64,000 nucleotides of DNA from positions 62,001 through 126,000 of the forward strand of contig NHZP01000007.1 in the NCBI GenBank assembly GCA_003313425.1, read 5' to 3'. Positions 34,761 through 45,415 of the stretch are shown one piece after another. The first letter of the stretch is position 1, and each line of letters begins with the position of its first letter. The stretch comes from Pseudopyrenochaeta lycopersici. Its lineage: Eukaryota; Ascomycota; Dothideomycetes; Pleosporales; Pseudopyrenochaetaceae. The position numbers and the translations under genes were made by a program. The notes under the pieces were generated by a model. It saw nothing but the letters and a program-made list of their open reading frames with translations, was not told the origin of the DNA and made no database searches.

Positions 34761-34933
34761 TGTGAGCGGTCTCTAGTAACTGGATTCCAGCTATCTAGTC
34801 CAGATGCTATCTACAACCAAGATAGGAAGAAAAGAGGAGAATTGGGTGCCACGCGAGGTACAAAGTTTTCCGTGCACGAGCCGTATATCCGTGCACGACG
34901 GCGCAGCCTCGAGCACTGGCCTAGCCCGTTACA
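34761..34933 (-). repeat. 5' LTR of element C
   Basis: 173 bp, identical to 29702-29874. It carries the element's promoter by family knowledge and the self-priming complement at 34812-34823. Confidence 0.95.
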
Positions 34934-35135
34934 CGCACCATATCTCCGGCGACAGTCGCAGCATTTACAAGCCCATATTGCCAATGCGGCATTACAGCAA
35001 TAACACCATTACGTTCTGCAATTCGGCCTAAAGTGTAATTATCCTGGTTTACGGGGACATGATCTGGTACGTCGTGCTCGTAAAGAAACGCCGAAACTAC
35101 GACAAGTTCTTTCTCATCGCGCTAGTCCATCAGAC
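34934..35135 (-). pseudogene. Nucleoside-phosphorylase-like gene, 5' part
   Basis: Reading minus from about 35135, the translation gives EKELVVVSAFLYEHDVPDH, then NYTLGRIAERNGVIAVM and AATVAGDMVR, and continues across the Gypsy insertion as SFPNFQIGLMVGIGIAP. This matches the N-terminal pattern of fungal PNP/UDP phosphorylase-like domains (YTLGRI..H.VVIA.LP....G..SAA.VA..M...F..IR.GLMVGIGGG). The upstream W-x-x-A-M piece is one base out of frame, and the GIGGG loop is degraded to GIGIA before a TAA, so the gene was already broken before element C arrived. Fungal proteins of this type often carry NACHT/NB-ARC and repeat domains; none is visible here. Confidence 0.65.
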
Positions 35136-35869
35136 TGTGTAGTCCCTAGGCTTTAATATGGTTTTTGTCCGTACGAGGTGAACTGCTTATTCTTGTACCT
35201 ATTCGGCCCGACTCTTAGGAGCTCTCAGGCAGCCTATATAGAGGTCTCTCTCTCGCACGAGAGAGAGGCCAGGTCAAGGAATACAACTATCTTTCATCTC
35301 CCCCCTGAGCGTACGCGCGTGCGGCTCTCTTGGTACCACCAGATGCGTAGCCATCTAGAGAGGTAAAAGCCAACCGACAGTTTTGCTATAATACCTTCTT
35401 AGAGATACTGGTTAGAAAATGGTATGTTATCACGGAACACTGCAGACATGAATTCCTACACTAATGTATCTACATTGCAGGAGGAATGCGTAGAACAATA
35501 ACATTGTTGAAGGGTTTAACTAAGTCGCAGGTGCAGAGGGGATATAGATTTGGCCTGGCACCCACAAGGATATCTGGTGAATCTGATAGGTGACAGGCGC
35601 TGGGATTGCATTCTCTGGTAAGCTGGGCTGAGCTTAATGCTACCTAGTTGTTAGGGTTGCGCATTACCGTAACAAATGAGGCCTGCAATACGACATAGAC
35701 TACCTGCGGCACCATATATCCTTCAGGGTGTGGAATAGGCCCTTTTGCTCCCCCTGTTTTCACTTATTTTAGATATTCCCAGCGTAACTTCGTCATGGAA
35801 AAATTCAGCACAAACCGTCTGTGTCTAAGCTCTAAAGGTACGGTAGAAAAGTTCTGCAAATGCTGGGCA
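35136..35869. other. Sequence without identifiable gene
   Basis: There are no domain-bearing frames. A short inverted repeat (CTCTCTCTCGCACGAGAGAG, 35247-35266) could form a hairpin. It may contain remains of the upstream part of the split phosphorylase-like gene. Confidence 0.35.
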
Positions 35870-36750
35870 ACTAGCACTGCTGACAATGATTGCACACTTC
35901 ACAGCTTCCGTTAATTCAAGACTACGCATTTGTTAATCTCCATAGTCTCAAAAATGAGATCGCGGATATGGACCACACTATCTTATCAAGCTGGCTTAGT
36001 CTACGCCTAGATCGTTTATCTACCCACTGATTGGGGCTGAGGTACGCCAAGGTAGAAGCAGGTATCACAACCATCGGCGGTGCCATTACCCAAGAGTTTG
36101 CCCTGAGCTTGCGGGATCTTCTGGAACAGTACGGTGCTTTGCCTTTTCTGCACTGTAAGGACCCGAGCTGACCAGAATTTAATGGACAGACAAAGCACTA
36201 CAGCCTTCAATAATGATATGGAGATTGAGATATTCTCGCCACCCGACGACGAAAAACTGTCAAATACGCGGTATGACCTCAATCTGTAGGGGTATAAAAC
36301 TAAGCTGGTCAGGATGGAATTTAGAACTTGGTTCCTGAGTAGACTCATTTAAAGGCTCGAGAAAACATAATCGTGCGGGCTTTTCGGTACTGGAGACTGT
36401 CTAGAAATTCCAAGAACAATAACGACGGTCATCGTTTGTTAGATAGTGGCCTTCACCTATGGTCCTACCAGAAAACTATATTACTAGCCGACATTATTTC
36501 GCGTGTCACGACTACAGTGATGACGACCGTATTCCTGGTTGCTCTGTTGATTATCCCATCGCATTGTTCATTAAAAAGCATTGCGCTTGCTGTTGTCTCT
36601 GCTTGCCTTTTTATCTCCTCTTTTCTATTGTCACTGTTTTTGAAAGTGTCTAGATTTAAGATGCTGGCGATATCCACCGCTTATGCAATGGCTCTTAACC
36701 TATTCAGAGCTGGTGTTCCAACGGAAGGTAGATTGGTTAACAAAATTTAA
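35870..36750 (+). pseudogene. DUF6594-like membrane protein remnant
   Basis: The C-terminal frame 36373-36750 has two to three hydrophobic helices (TTTVMTTVFLVALLIIPS, LAVVSACLFISSFLLSLFL, then ISTAYAMALNL), in the order and spacing of the C-terminal membrane part of the fungal DUF6594 family. Upstream, broken pieces fit the family's start: SFR.FKTTHLLIS near 35905 and SLKNEIADMDH near 35945. Several frame changes and stops separate them. The function of the family is unknown. I place moderate trust in the family call and high trust in its being broken. Confidence 0.45.
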
Positions 36751-37181
36751 TATGCATCAATACGTGCTGCAAGAAACAGTGTTGAAAGGGCGTAGTATTA
36801 AGTATTGCCACCGCTACTAGGCAAATCTTAGGATGTAGGATCTATAGGCGTAAGGGGAAGAGCCTTAAGTAGATTCCTACCTAGTTAGAAGGTGTTAGTT
36901 ACCATCGAAGAATAGTTTGCTAACTATTTATAATAGAAAACAACTAGTATTAGCGAGATCGCTCTCTAGAGTATTCTATAAGGTAAGCTATGAGATTTAA
37001 ATGAAGTCCACAAGTATATGCAATGTATAACTTAAGTAAGCTATATTTTTATATTTCAAAGTGTGCCTAAATAAAATCTTTAAACTAGTAAATGAAAGTT
37101 GATAATAATTAGAAATTTCTAGTAGAAGTATTATATAATTACATTAGAGTCTTATTATTCTAGAGTAAATACAAGAGAGGG
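36751..37181. other. AT-rich intergenic sequence
   Basis: There is no gene. The AT content rises toward the foldback element at 37184. Confidence 0.4.
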
Positions 37182-37183
37182 TA

Positions 37184-37505
37184 ACGTGTCTCACAAGCGA
37201 GCGCCGCAGACAAGCGAGCGCCGCAGTCTAAAATACACTAAAAATCTTAAAATATTATCTCCTATATCTTAACAGTAGTAATATTAAATACTCTATAAAC
37301 TTAAAGATAACTTCTAATAATTTTATTATATCTTAAGAATTACTTAATATATACTTTTGTAACTTAAGAAATAATCTATATATAAGTATAAGAAGCTATC
37401 TTTAAGTTTTTAGATTATTAAGTATTACTAATGTTAAGATCTAAGAGACAAATTTTTAAGATTTTTGGTGTATTTTGGACTGCGGCGCTCGCTTGTGAGA
37501 CACGT
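37184..37505. mobile_element. Foldback MITE-like element with TA target duplication
   Basis: 322 bp bounded by TA on both sides (37182-37183, 37506-37507). Terminal inverted repeats start ACGTGTCTCACAAGCGAGCG; the left one carries an extra 17-bp copy of ACAAGCGAGCGCCGCAG. Similarity between the arms continues for ~150 bp toward the centre, so the whole element is an imperfect palindrome with an AT-rich, RIP-like interior and GC-rich tips. TA duplication is typical of Tc1/mariner-type transposition. It has no coding capacity. Confidence 0.8.
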
Positions 37506-37507
37506 TA

Positions 37508-38404
37508 TACAAGAGAACATCATAATTAGTATCCGCTGCGGCATATAACGCCGTCAACCCTAACATGCAAAAGTTTAGTCTTTTACCTTGACAGTATTAG
37601 AGATATAAAATAAAAGACGTGTGAGGTTACAAAGGAAGCTCCGTACTTAGCTGGTAATAACTTAAGTAGGTTTTCATTAATAATGTAGTCGGCTATTAAA
37701 GGCTTAGATTACTTGGCTACCCTATCCAGGGCGGGCAAGGCTCTTACCTTTTCCTAGGTATGTTTCCTACTCCTTGACCTAGTATTTTTCAGGACTTACA
37801 TATATGCCCACCAAGCCATGCAACCAAAAAAGGTCCTAGTGACCTTCGACAGTCGATCTCGTCCACGGAATAGTACACATAGCAATTCAAGTTTCTACAG
37901 TACAGCCTGCAGGCCTGTCTGGAGCCTTACTTCACAGGAATAGCTATCGTCAGAGTCGCAGGGCCCGACAGTAGTGTTCTAAATCTAGATTATGAGTCCT
38001 TCTAGTACATAGGTCATGAGATCTTAGCCCCGAGAATCAACATCTCCTCCCTTCAACCTTCCGCCCCTCCAATACAATCCTCGCACGTCGCTGCCCCCCT
38101 GACATACCCTAAATGAATCATCCTACACCAAAAACATGAAAGGGTATGCAAACTCTTCAACTTTGCCCCCCTAACAATTAAGTGAAGCAGGGTATATACC
38201 CCCAGGTCCGGATCTAACCTACGAATAGAAAGCTGCCTTCCGGTAAGGAAGCTTAAGTAAATATATATTAAAGAGTCTTAAAAGGCGGGAGAGTAATAAT
38301 AGTGTACCAATGAAGCCGTTTAAGGACGCTGGTATTGTACAATATTGTCAAGCTCCATCCTGGCCAGCTATTTTATTTACCGCTTAAGTCGGCTAGGCTT
38401 AGCA
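37508..38404. other. Intergenic sequence
   Basis: No reading frame with a domain is present. It lies downstream of the F-box gene, so transcription termination sequences of that gene may lie near 38200-38400, but I see no specific signal. Confidence 0.4.
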
Positions 38405-40176
38405 CTACTCCAATTCCAGGCTCAGCAATTCTTCGAATAACACTGGTCCATACCACTGTAGTCGACCTCGTACCTCAAACTCAGCCCCCTGGGCATTCTT
38501 GGCACGGCGGCGTAGTTGCATCTTGGCCTCCATGAACACGCGCTGCGCCATAGCTGCGAGACCGATACGCGAGAAGTGAAATGTAACCCATTCGAGAGTT
38601 CGCTCCTGGCACTGGTCCACCATTTCCATGATTGTGATAGCCGCGGCCCTGCAAGCCATCGGGAAGAGAGGAGGAGGCGGGATGGAGCCCAAGGCATCTT
38701 GCCACATCTGAGAGCAAAAGTCTGATTGACCTGGAGACAGGTGTACGAATAGGTCGATTTTCCTTAGATTCATGGTACACAGCATAGCTAAGTGCTCGGC
38801 GTCGATCTAGCATTTGTTAGCCATCAGTCGCGCTGAATCAATCGTCTACCCACGTTCTCGTCGCATGGCACGATCCATCCCAGCCGTTCAAGTAGAGGTA
38901 CTTCCTGGGTGACTGTCTCTAGGTAGCTCATATCAATGTACTGAGGCTGATAATTGTCGCCCGTTGATGGCCTCAAAAGCAACTCTTTCAACGTGAACTT
39001 GTGCTTCATAATGGCAGGCCACAACCGACCAATTGCCATGTCTGCCTGTGCGATATCAAGGCACTCTAGGGCAGGAACAGACTCTATAAAGGCTATCACA
39101 ATACTAATCGATCCCGAATCAACTCCAACCCGGAGAGCCTTCAAATTTGGTATGTGGCTGTTTAGGACTTGGAGAAACGCGCCAGGATTAGCGCTTCCAA
39201 AGTCCAGCTTCCGCATGCGAGACCAATCCATCGCATTGCGGAACAGGCGACAATGATCTACGTCCCAAAGATAGGTCGACCCACCCCAGGGCCACGTTAG
39301 AGTCAAACAGAGCTCTTCTAAGACCGGCAGACGCGTGTCGGGCGTGACATCGAACCGGGGTAGTTTTCTCGATCCGTCGTCAATTAGGACTGAATTGCCC
39401 ATGATGCTGGGCTTGTCCTCGAGGTTGTAAACCCGCACACTGCGAACGTTTCCACCTGCAACGATGCATCGGGTTAATTCAGGCCACTCGGAGCACACGG
39501 CTTGGTCGCCGCTATAGCCCTGGAAGTATCCTTGGTTGTAGACGGAGTAGACGAGATTAGTCAATAGGGGGGAAGATAGCAAAAGGCTATCCATTTGACT
39601 GTATGCAGGATCTGCATTAAATCGGTTGATCACGAGGACTGATATCTCCAGCTGCGGCCATTTCTCGTGAAGGAAATTGTAAATAGAACGTGGCATATGG
39701 GTTGAGGTGTTCCAGCTGAAGACGTTAGTGCTCCGAAGTCCTTAAACCGATGTTATTCACCTGAGCTTGCGCAGAGAGCCATGATTGGCTATCTTGTTAA
39801 GCGCAAGAAGCAGGTCGTCTTCAGGCACGTTATCTCTAACGGTGATGTTGCGCACATGTTTAACAAGTTCACAATCTCCATCGCGGCGGATGGTTTCGAT
39901 AAGCGCTTGATAACCCTTTCCGGCTGACAGATGTCTCGAGCGCTGTTCCAGAATCAGGCTTCGGTACAGCAATGGTACTGCAACTCGACGCAGAGCCCGA
40001 GAGGTATGCGCTAACGCGAACACCCCAGAAGGCGCATTTTGGAAGAGGTCTTGAGCCACGAGAAATAAAACATCGTGCGCAAGGCTTTGAAGATTGAATT
40101 TATCCGTTGGAACGTCGTCGGTAGAGAGATTAGACTGTCGATTTGCGAGAACGTCTGGATCAGTATGCGACGCCAT
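38405..40176 (-). CDS. F-box protein with leucine-rich-repeat-like C-terminal region
   Basis: Likely the substrate-recognition subunit of an SCF-type ubiquitin ligase; the substrate is unknown. Exons 40176-39761, 39715-38854 and 38806-38405 give 559 residues, and all phases fit. The F-box-like segment is at about residues 27-75 (LAHDVLFLVAQDL, LAHTSRALRRVAVPLLYRSL). Downstream are irregular leucine-rich segments (LPVLEELCLTLTWPWG, HIPNLKALRVGVDSG, VPALECLDIAQADM). The introns are short (45 and 47 nt): donor GTGAAT with a CTAAC branch and acceptor TTCAG, and donor GTGGGT with a CTAAC branch and acceptor CTAG. The gene looks intact. It is flanked by transposon-damaged regions on both sides. Confidence 0.8.
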
Positions 40177-41571
40177 TGCAAAGTTTGGAGAAGCAACGCA
40201 AGGAGGAATTGACGTTAAATGCTGGAATGCCGTGCTCTCTTTTGCCCTTTAATACAACCGCGGCTCCGTAATACGATGCTGAGAGATTAGAACCCTGAGG
40301 CTGTGCTTACGTGCAGCTACGAGCGCGCTACGATGCCAAGTCGCCAAATAGGAAGCCTCGAAACGAGCGTAAATACGAGGCGTTTTTAAAGGCATTCAGC
40401 GAAAGGATTTGAAATTTACTACACTTTCCTTATAACTTACCCGCTTCTTCCTTTTTCTGAAATTCAATAATAATCCTCTTTATCTAGCACAGCAAGACTT
40501 GCTCTAAATTTTAACAACACCCTCCTGCACTTCCACACATCTCCCAGTTCGAGAGCCTCTTCCTAAGTCGTCTTAACTTCTAGAGCATACGTGTATCTAA
40601 GCTCGTTTGAGATGTATATTCGCAGTAGCCCTGTTGTAGTGTGAACCGTACCAAGTACTGGTAGTCGTACGTTAGCAGTCGACGGTCGACAGAGCTTTGT
40701 GGACATTCATCCGCACTTCTCGCGTGTAACTATGAAGATCACCTACAATCCGTCTATGATTAACTAGTCAGAGCATATTTCAGTCTCGCTGGCTTGCTTC
40801 TTGATGACAGAGAACTTGTATGATAGTAGAGGTGACGAAAGCGAGCGAGCTGCTTGATGTTTGCTGGAATAAGCAAGGCTTAATTGTAATATGAGCGCCT
40901 ATGAAGGATTTTGAGGAGGTGGGCAGCACTATCCACGCTGAGGGCAATCATGAGGTAGATAGCAAACTGCCAACGCTAAACGTGGCGCAGATGAACTTCT
41001 CAGGCATTTAGGCGGTTTTGAGCGAGGGCTTCGGCAATTCGCTAACAGTAGAGCTATAACAACAATTAATTGTAATCACTTAGTGAGCGTACAGCTGTGT
41101 CATCCCTTTAAGACCAGCTCATCGCCGATATTCCGTTCACCCTATCTTTTTGTCAGACTATTCACCATCCTTTTGCTCTAGGAAGTCGCAAATTGTCCAG
41201 TAGTGACCAGACTTGTATCAAGTCGAAAAGAAGTAAATATATCAATTGACGAAGTATCTCATGAAGACTTTTTGTACTCAAGATGGTACTTACCTAGACC
41301 GCCCCGGCCCCCCAACAGTATAAATTAGACTGTTAGCTTTATAGTGCCGGGGATTTCGGGGCATTCTAGTCGGCTTTAAGTTTAGCTTTCGATGTATTTG
41401 CCTATATCCTGGTTTTCATGCAATGCTACATCATGCAGTTTTTAACCCGCGAATGACCACGTCTGCGCCTCAACCAATCGGAGTTCTGACTCGGTCTTGT
41501 CGGCCATGATGTATCCCGCATTCATGCTGCGTCTACACTGCCTACACCTTCTCTTCAGCAGCCTTGAAGCG
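40177..41571. other. Intergenic region between F-box gene and MFS pseudogene
   Basis: There is no supported gene. A GC-rich inverted patch (CGCCCCGGCCCCC near 41300 and GCCGGGGATTTCGGGGC near 41347) could be a small transposon relic. The F-box promoter should lie in 40177-40600. Confidence 0.35.
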
Positions 41572-42650
41572 TCAGTAAAGCGATAATGCGGGAATTACTC
41601 CACTACAATTGTTGGCATAGCGAAAAGTTTCGTGACCAAGCGCCCCCTCTGACAGCGTAGATCTGGCCGCCCATTGGAGTGTTGGTAATAAAGATATCAC
41701 ACCAGGCACCAGTAGTGTAGTACCGGGCGCGTCAAGTTGCTTAAGCATTTCCTCCCGCGGCCGTTTCGTCGAGTCCCGGTCCGGAAGCTTCAGGAAGGCC
41801 AATATCGCAGCTATTGCCACTACACCAACGAGAAGATTGATGTAGAAACACTACCTAGTCATTTTATCAGTGTAAGGAAGATAGAGGCCACAAGCGTTAT
41901 GCCACACCTCCAGCTCACATGGGTAGTGAGTGCACCCACCGATTAGCGGCCCTGCTACAGTCGCGGCACCCATTACTGCACCAAATCAAGGCCTGTACTG
42001 TCGGGCGCTTTTCCATAGGAACCATATGAACAACAGCAACGATCTGCGTATAAATATGAGAATTGGTAATGACAGAGGTGCGAGAAGGGGAACAAAGACA
42101 CCGTTCCCGCAAATATACCAGAGGCGCCAATTCCAGCAATTGCCCGCCCGACGACAAAAGCCACAGAGCTTAGAGTAGCTCCAGAAGTAGTTGAACCGAC
42201 TTCAAAGATAAGGATACTAGTGATTACGTAGAGTTTGACAGAGTAAAAGGCATAGATTTTGCCGAGCAAAAGTTGGAAGGCGCAACAAGTCAACAGGTAC
42301 GCGCTTCCGTACCAGCCAACCTCATCCAGTGATTTGAGTTCATCCGCAATACGAGGTGTAGGGTGATTATTTGAGCATCGTTGTCAGCAATGGATCTAGT
42401 GCTGATCTGCACAGTGAGTGTACCGTTGAGACGAGTGTTTTGTCTATTGCGACCAAAAACATGGCCGAAAAGACTGACGTAGGTACAAGAGCAGTGGTCA
42501 TTTTCGACGGGCATTGAGCCTCTCGAGCAGTGGATGGCGCTGTTGGGGTTATTGGTTGCAGCATGATACAGTGCCCTTCCAAAAGTTCTCGCCGCGCACG
42601 CACGAGCCACCCTCACTAGCACATAGGCACAAAACTTCAACACTATAAAT
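41572..42650 (-). pseudogene. MFS drug-efflux transporter pseudogene (14-TM type)
   Basis: Minus-strand pieces in order: FLVAIDKTLVST (helix 1), then in another frame [20 protein letters not shown] and [30 protein letters not shown], then after a probable intron [14 protein letters not shown]. After a further frameshift come GAATVAGPLIGG, then CFYINLLVGVVAIAAIL, FLKLPDRDSTKRP, and LLVPGVISLL.TLQW. These are hallmarks of DHA14-type fungal efflux pumps. Reading requires several frame changes, and the sequence stops near the middle of the transporter, so roughly the second half is missing. Such pumps often export secondary metabolites, but no biosynthetic gene cluster is visible beside it. Confidence 0.75.
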
Positions 42651-42654
42651 CTCA

Positions 42655-43930
42655 GCTAATATATAATATAATTTAATTTTTTTTAAAGCAGCAGTTACGC
42701 ACAGGTTTAATATTTTATTTACTACCCTCGCGCTTTCTTATATATAGTAATTTATTATAGTATACTTATAATAAGGCGCTAAATTAGGCTAGCTAGTACA
42801 TAACACTAGTAACTTTTTAATATAGCATAAAAGCTATCCTACTCCTCTATAGCTTAACTATAATTATTATAATAAAGATAAAATCTATATATAAGCTTTT
42901 TAAGATACTACTAGAGGTGCTTAATTAAGTTAAGATTAAGTAAGTAGAGTAGCTAGTTAATAGTACTAATATAGTACTTAGCTAGAAATCTCCTTATAGC
43001 TACAGCTATATATACGTGCGCGTTATCTTATATAAAAAGCTATAAATAAGACTATAATTATAAGAGGCCTTTCTTTAAAGCTTTAATCTAACTTTTAGTA
43101 AAGTATTTATAGTTTAGAGTATTAAGATTACGCTCTATTATAACTAGAGGGCTCCTCTATATATACTTATATTTATTTAGCTATATTAAACCTTATACTA
43201 TTTATACTACCTTCTTACTATAGCTATAAGTTTAAAGTATTATTATCTTTTATTTCTCTTATAAATTATAAAATACTTACTCTTATATTTACTTTAAGCC
43301 TTTCTAAAAAGAGTACTTATCTAAGAAGTATATAGTGCGTTAATACTATAAGAAAGAAGAGTACTCTCTATAGAACTTAAGCTACTATAACTTACGTAAT
43401 TTATTAAGCTTTAGATACTTTTTATAAAGAGATTTAGTAAAGCTTTATCTTTTAAAATACTACTATAATATAGAATAGCTAAGTAGCTTTAAAGTAGTAC
43501 TATTTAGATTTATAACTACTACCTTTTTAGCTAGCTCTTTATACGTAATTTTTAGCTATACACGTGCTTTATAATAGATAATTTTCTTCTAATAATATAA
43601 TAGTATAGGTAGTCTACTACTATAAAGTTTATCTATTATTTTACTAGTTTATTAATATCTTTTCCTAATATTATATATACTATATTTACTATAGCTAAAC
43701 GTGTTAGTAACTTTAGTAACTATAGCACTACTATATAGTATACTAATAATTTAATTTTACTACTAGACTATTAAATTAGAATATCTATACGTATTTTAGT
43801 TTATTTCTTAAAGAATTTAGTATTATAGTAGTATAATTATAATACTATAAAGTTAAGGTAGTATTATTATAATAGAGCGCGTCGCACTAGCGCGGCGAGA
43901 ACTTTTAGAAGGGCACTGTAGATGAACCAA
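42655..43930 (-). pseudogene. RIP-mutated Tc1/mariner-type transposase
   Basis: The sequence is extremely AT-rich. On the minus strand, about 43700 to 42880, broken translation shows a helix-turn-helix-like N-terminus (ITYKELAKKVVV, LLSYSILYYSSILKDKALLN). A catalytic-core relic follows (YRGAL, then DNARVYIAVAIRRFLAKYYI near 43020-42960, and YLLNLNLIKHL) resembling the QDNA.VHTA and YSPDLNPIE.LW boxes of Tc1/mariner DDE transposases. Stops are TAA/TAG. I could not define its terminal repeats; the GC-rich patch near 43880 (GAGCGCGTCGCACTAGCGCG) may be close to one end. Confidence 0.65.
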
Positions 43931-43991
43931 ATTAGTAAACTACTAGTGTTGAAAGTGTGATTATAGCAATGAAAGGAGTCTCCAGAGCATA

Positions 43992-45029
43992 ACGTGTTCT
44001 ACCACCTGATGTACGTCCCCACCTGATGCACGCAGTTTTTAAGAACACTTAAATCCTTCTATCTTCCTATCTAAATAAGATATAGTTCTAAAAGTTTAGT
44101 ATTTAAATTTTTAAAGTATTAGTAATAATTTAAAAAAATAATTAATAAATTTAAGCTAGTATTAAAAGAGTTATATAAGTTTAAAGTTATAGCTTAAAAA
44201 AAGCTAAAATACTTAATTATATAGTATTTATAAGTACTATTATTATAAAATTTTAAGTACTTATTATAATAGCTAATAAAATTAATATATTAAATTATTT
44301 AGTATTAAAAGTATATTATAATAAAGTTATAAAGCTTTTTAAAGCTACTTTTTTAAACTTAAAGAAATTATTAATAAAGTTACTATATAAGTTATTATAT
44401 AAAGCTTTATAGTTTTAAAGTACTTTAATTATATAATTATTTTACTATTATACTAAAATATATATATATTCTTACTATAGTATATAAAACTATAAGCTAG
44501 TAGGATTTTAAAATAATAATAAAAAGCTTATAATATTATATACTATAGTAAGAAAGTATATATTTTAGTATAATAGTAAAATAATTATATAATTAAAGTA
44601 TTTTAAAACTATAAAGCTTTATATAATAACTTATATAGTAACTTTATTAATAATTTCTTTAAGTTTAAAAAAGTAGCTTTAAAAAGCTTTATAACTTTAT
44701 TATAATATACTTTTAATACTAAATAATTTAATATATTAATTTTATTAGCTATTATAATAAGTACTTAAAATTTTATAATAATAGTACTTATAAATACTAT
44801 ATAATTAAGTATTTTAGCTTTTTTTAAGCTATAACTTTAAACTTATATAACTCTTTTAATACTAGCTTAAATTTATTAATTATTTTTTTAAATTATTACT
44901 AATACTTTAAAAATTTAAATACTAAACTTTTAGAACTATATCTTATTTAGATAGGAAGATAGAAGGATTTAAGTGTTCTTAAAAACTGCGTGCATCAGGT
45001 GGGGACGTGCATTAGGTGGTGGAACACGT
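43992..45029. mobile_element. Long-arm foldback element with TA target duplication
   Basis: 1038 bp, flanked by TA (43990-43991 and 45030-45031). The ends are ACGTGTTCTACCACCTGATG and its near-perfect reverse complement. The arms (about 43992-44500 and 44521-45029) pair almost along their whole length around a loop of ~20-25 nt. The interior is very AT-rich while the last ~60 bp at each end are normal. No frame is open. A palindrome this long should be unstable, and RIP-type mutation may have targeted its arms as repeats. Confidence 0.85.
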
Positions 45030-45049
45030 TAGAGTGCTTACAACTCGAA

Positions 45050-45415
45050 AGTTTGGGCAGTGGATCTAATGGTGCACCTCTCGGAGCTCGCATCTATACA
45101 ATTCTTCGATACCAGCGCGTAACCTGTTCACAGAAGATGTCTTTCGTGAACGCCGAGATATTGAGCGCTTCAAATGCTGAGGAAGTGAAAAGAAATCCTG
45201 GGAAGTTCCGTGTGCGTTTCTAAAAGTAGTTGTTTGAACTTGACCCGGAGGCGTACGTATACGAGAAGTATGGCCGCGCTTTTACGCACGTGGTTATGGG
45301 TGCAAAGTTTGAGAACATCAATCTACCTCTTAGACACAATTTTATTCCTTGGACGATTGAACAGGTCTTTGAAGATATAAAGAATGTAAAAGGTGTCATT
45401 GATCTCTTAGATTGA
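45050..45415 (+). pseudogene. Unknown gene remnant with two RIP-type stops
   Basis: One plus frame runs from the right end of the foldback element to a TGA at 45413-45415. It is interrupted only by TAA AAG TAG at 45221-45229, which would read Gln-Lys-Gln before CpA to TpA change. The 3' part looks like a real protein (LFELDPEAYVYEKYGRAFTH, VVMGAKFENINL, PWTIEQVFEDIKN). I do not recognise the family. The foldback insertion appears to have removed or displaced its 5' end. Confidence 0.45.

Larger units (their letters stand above)
29702..34933 (-). mobile_element. Gypsy chromovirus-like element C, apparently intact
   Basis: A 5232-bp element in minus orientation with two identical 173-bp LTRs and CGCAC target duplications (29697-29701, 34934-34938). 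gag (34716-33562) and pol (33555-29875) have no internal stops, and base composition is normal. The PBS is self-complementary to the LTR, and a purine tract precedes the 3' LTR. Identical LTRs mean a very recent insertion. Neither LTR nor coding region shows RIP. The LTR start (TGTAACGGGCT in element sense) and the pol sequence resemble family A, of which it is a relative without the 3' antisense region. Confidence 0.95.
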
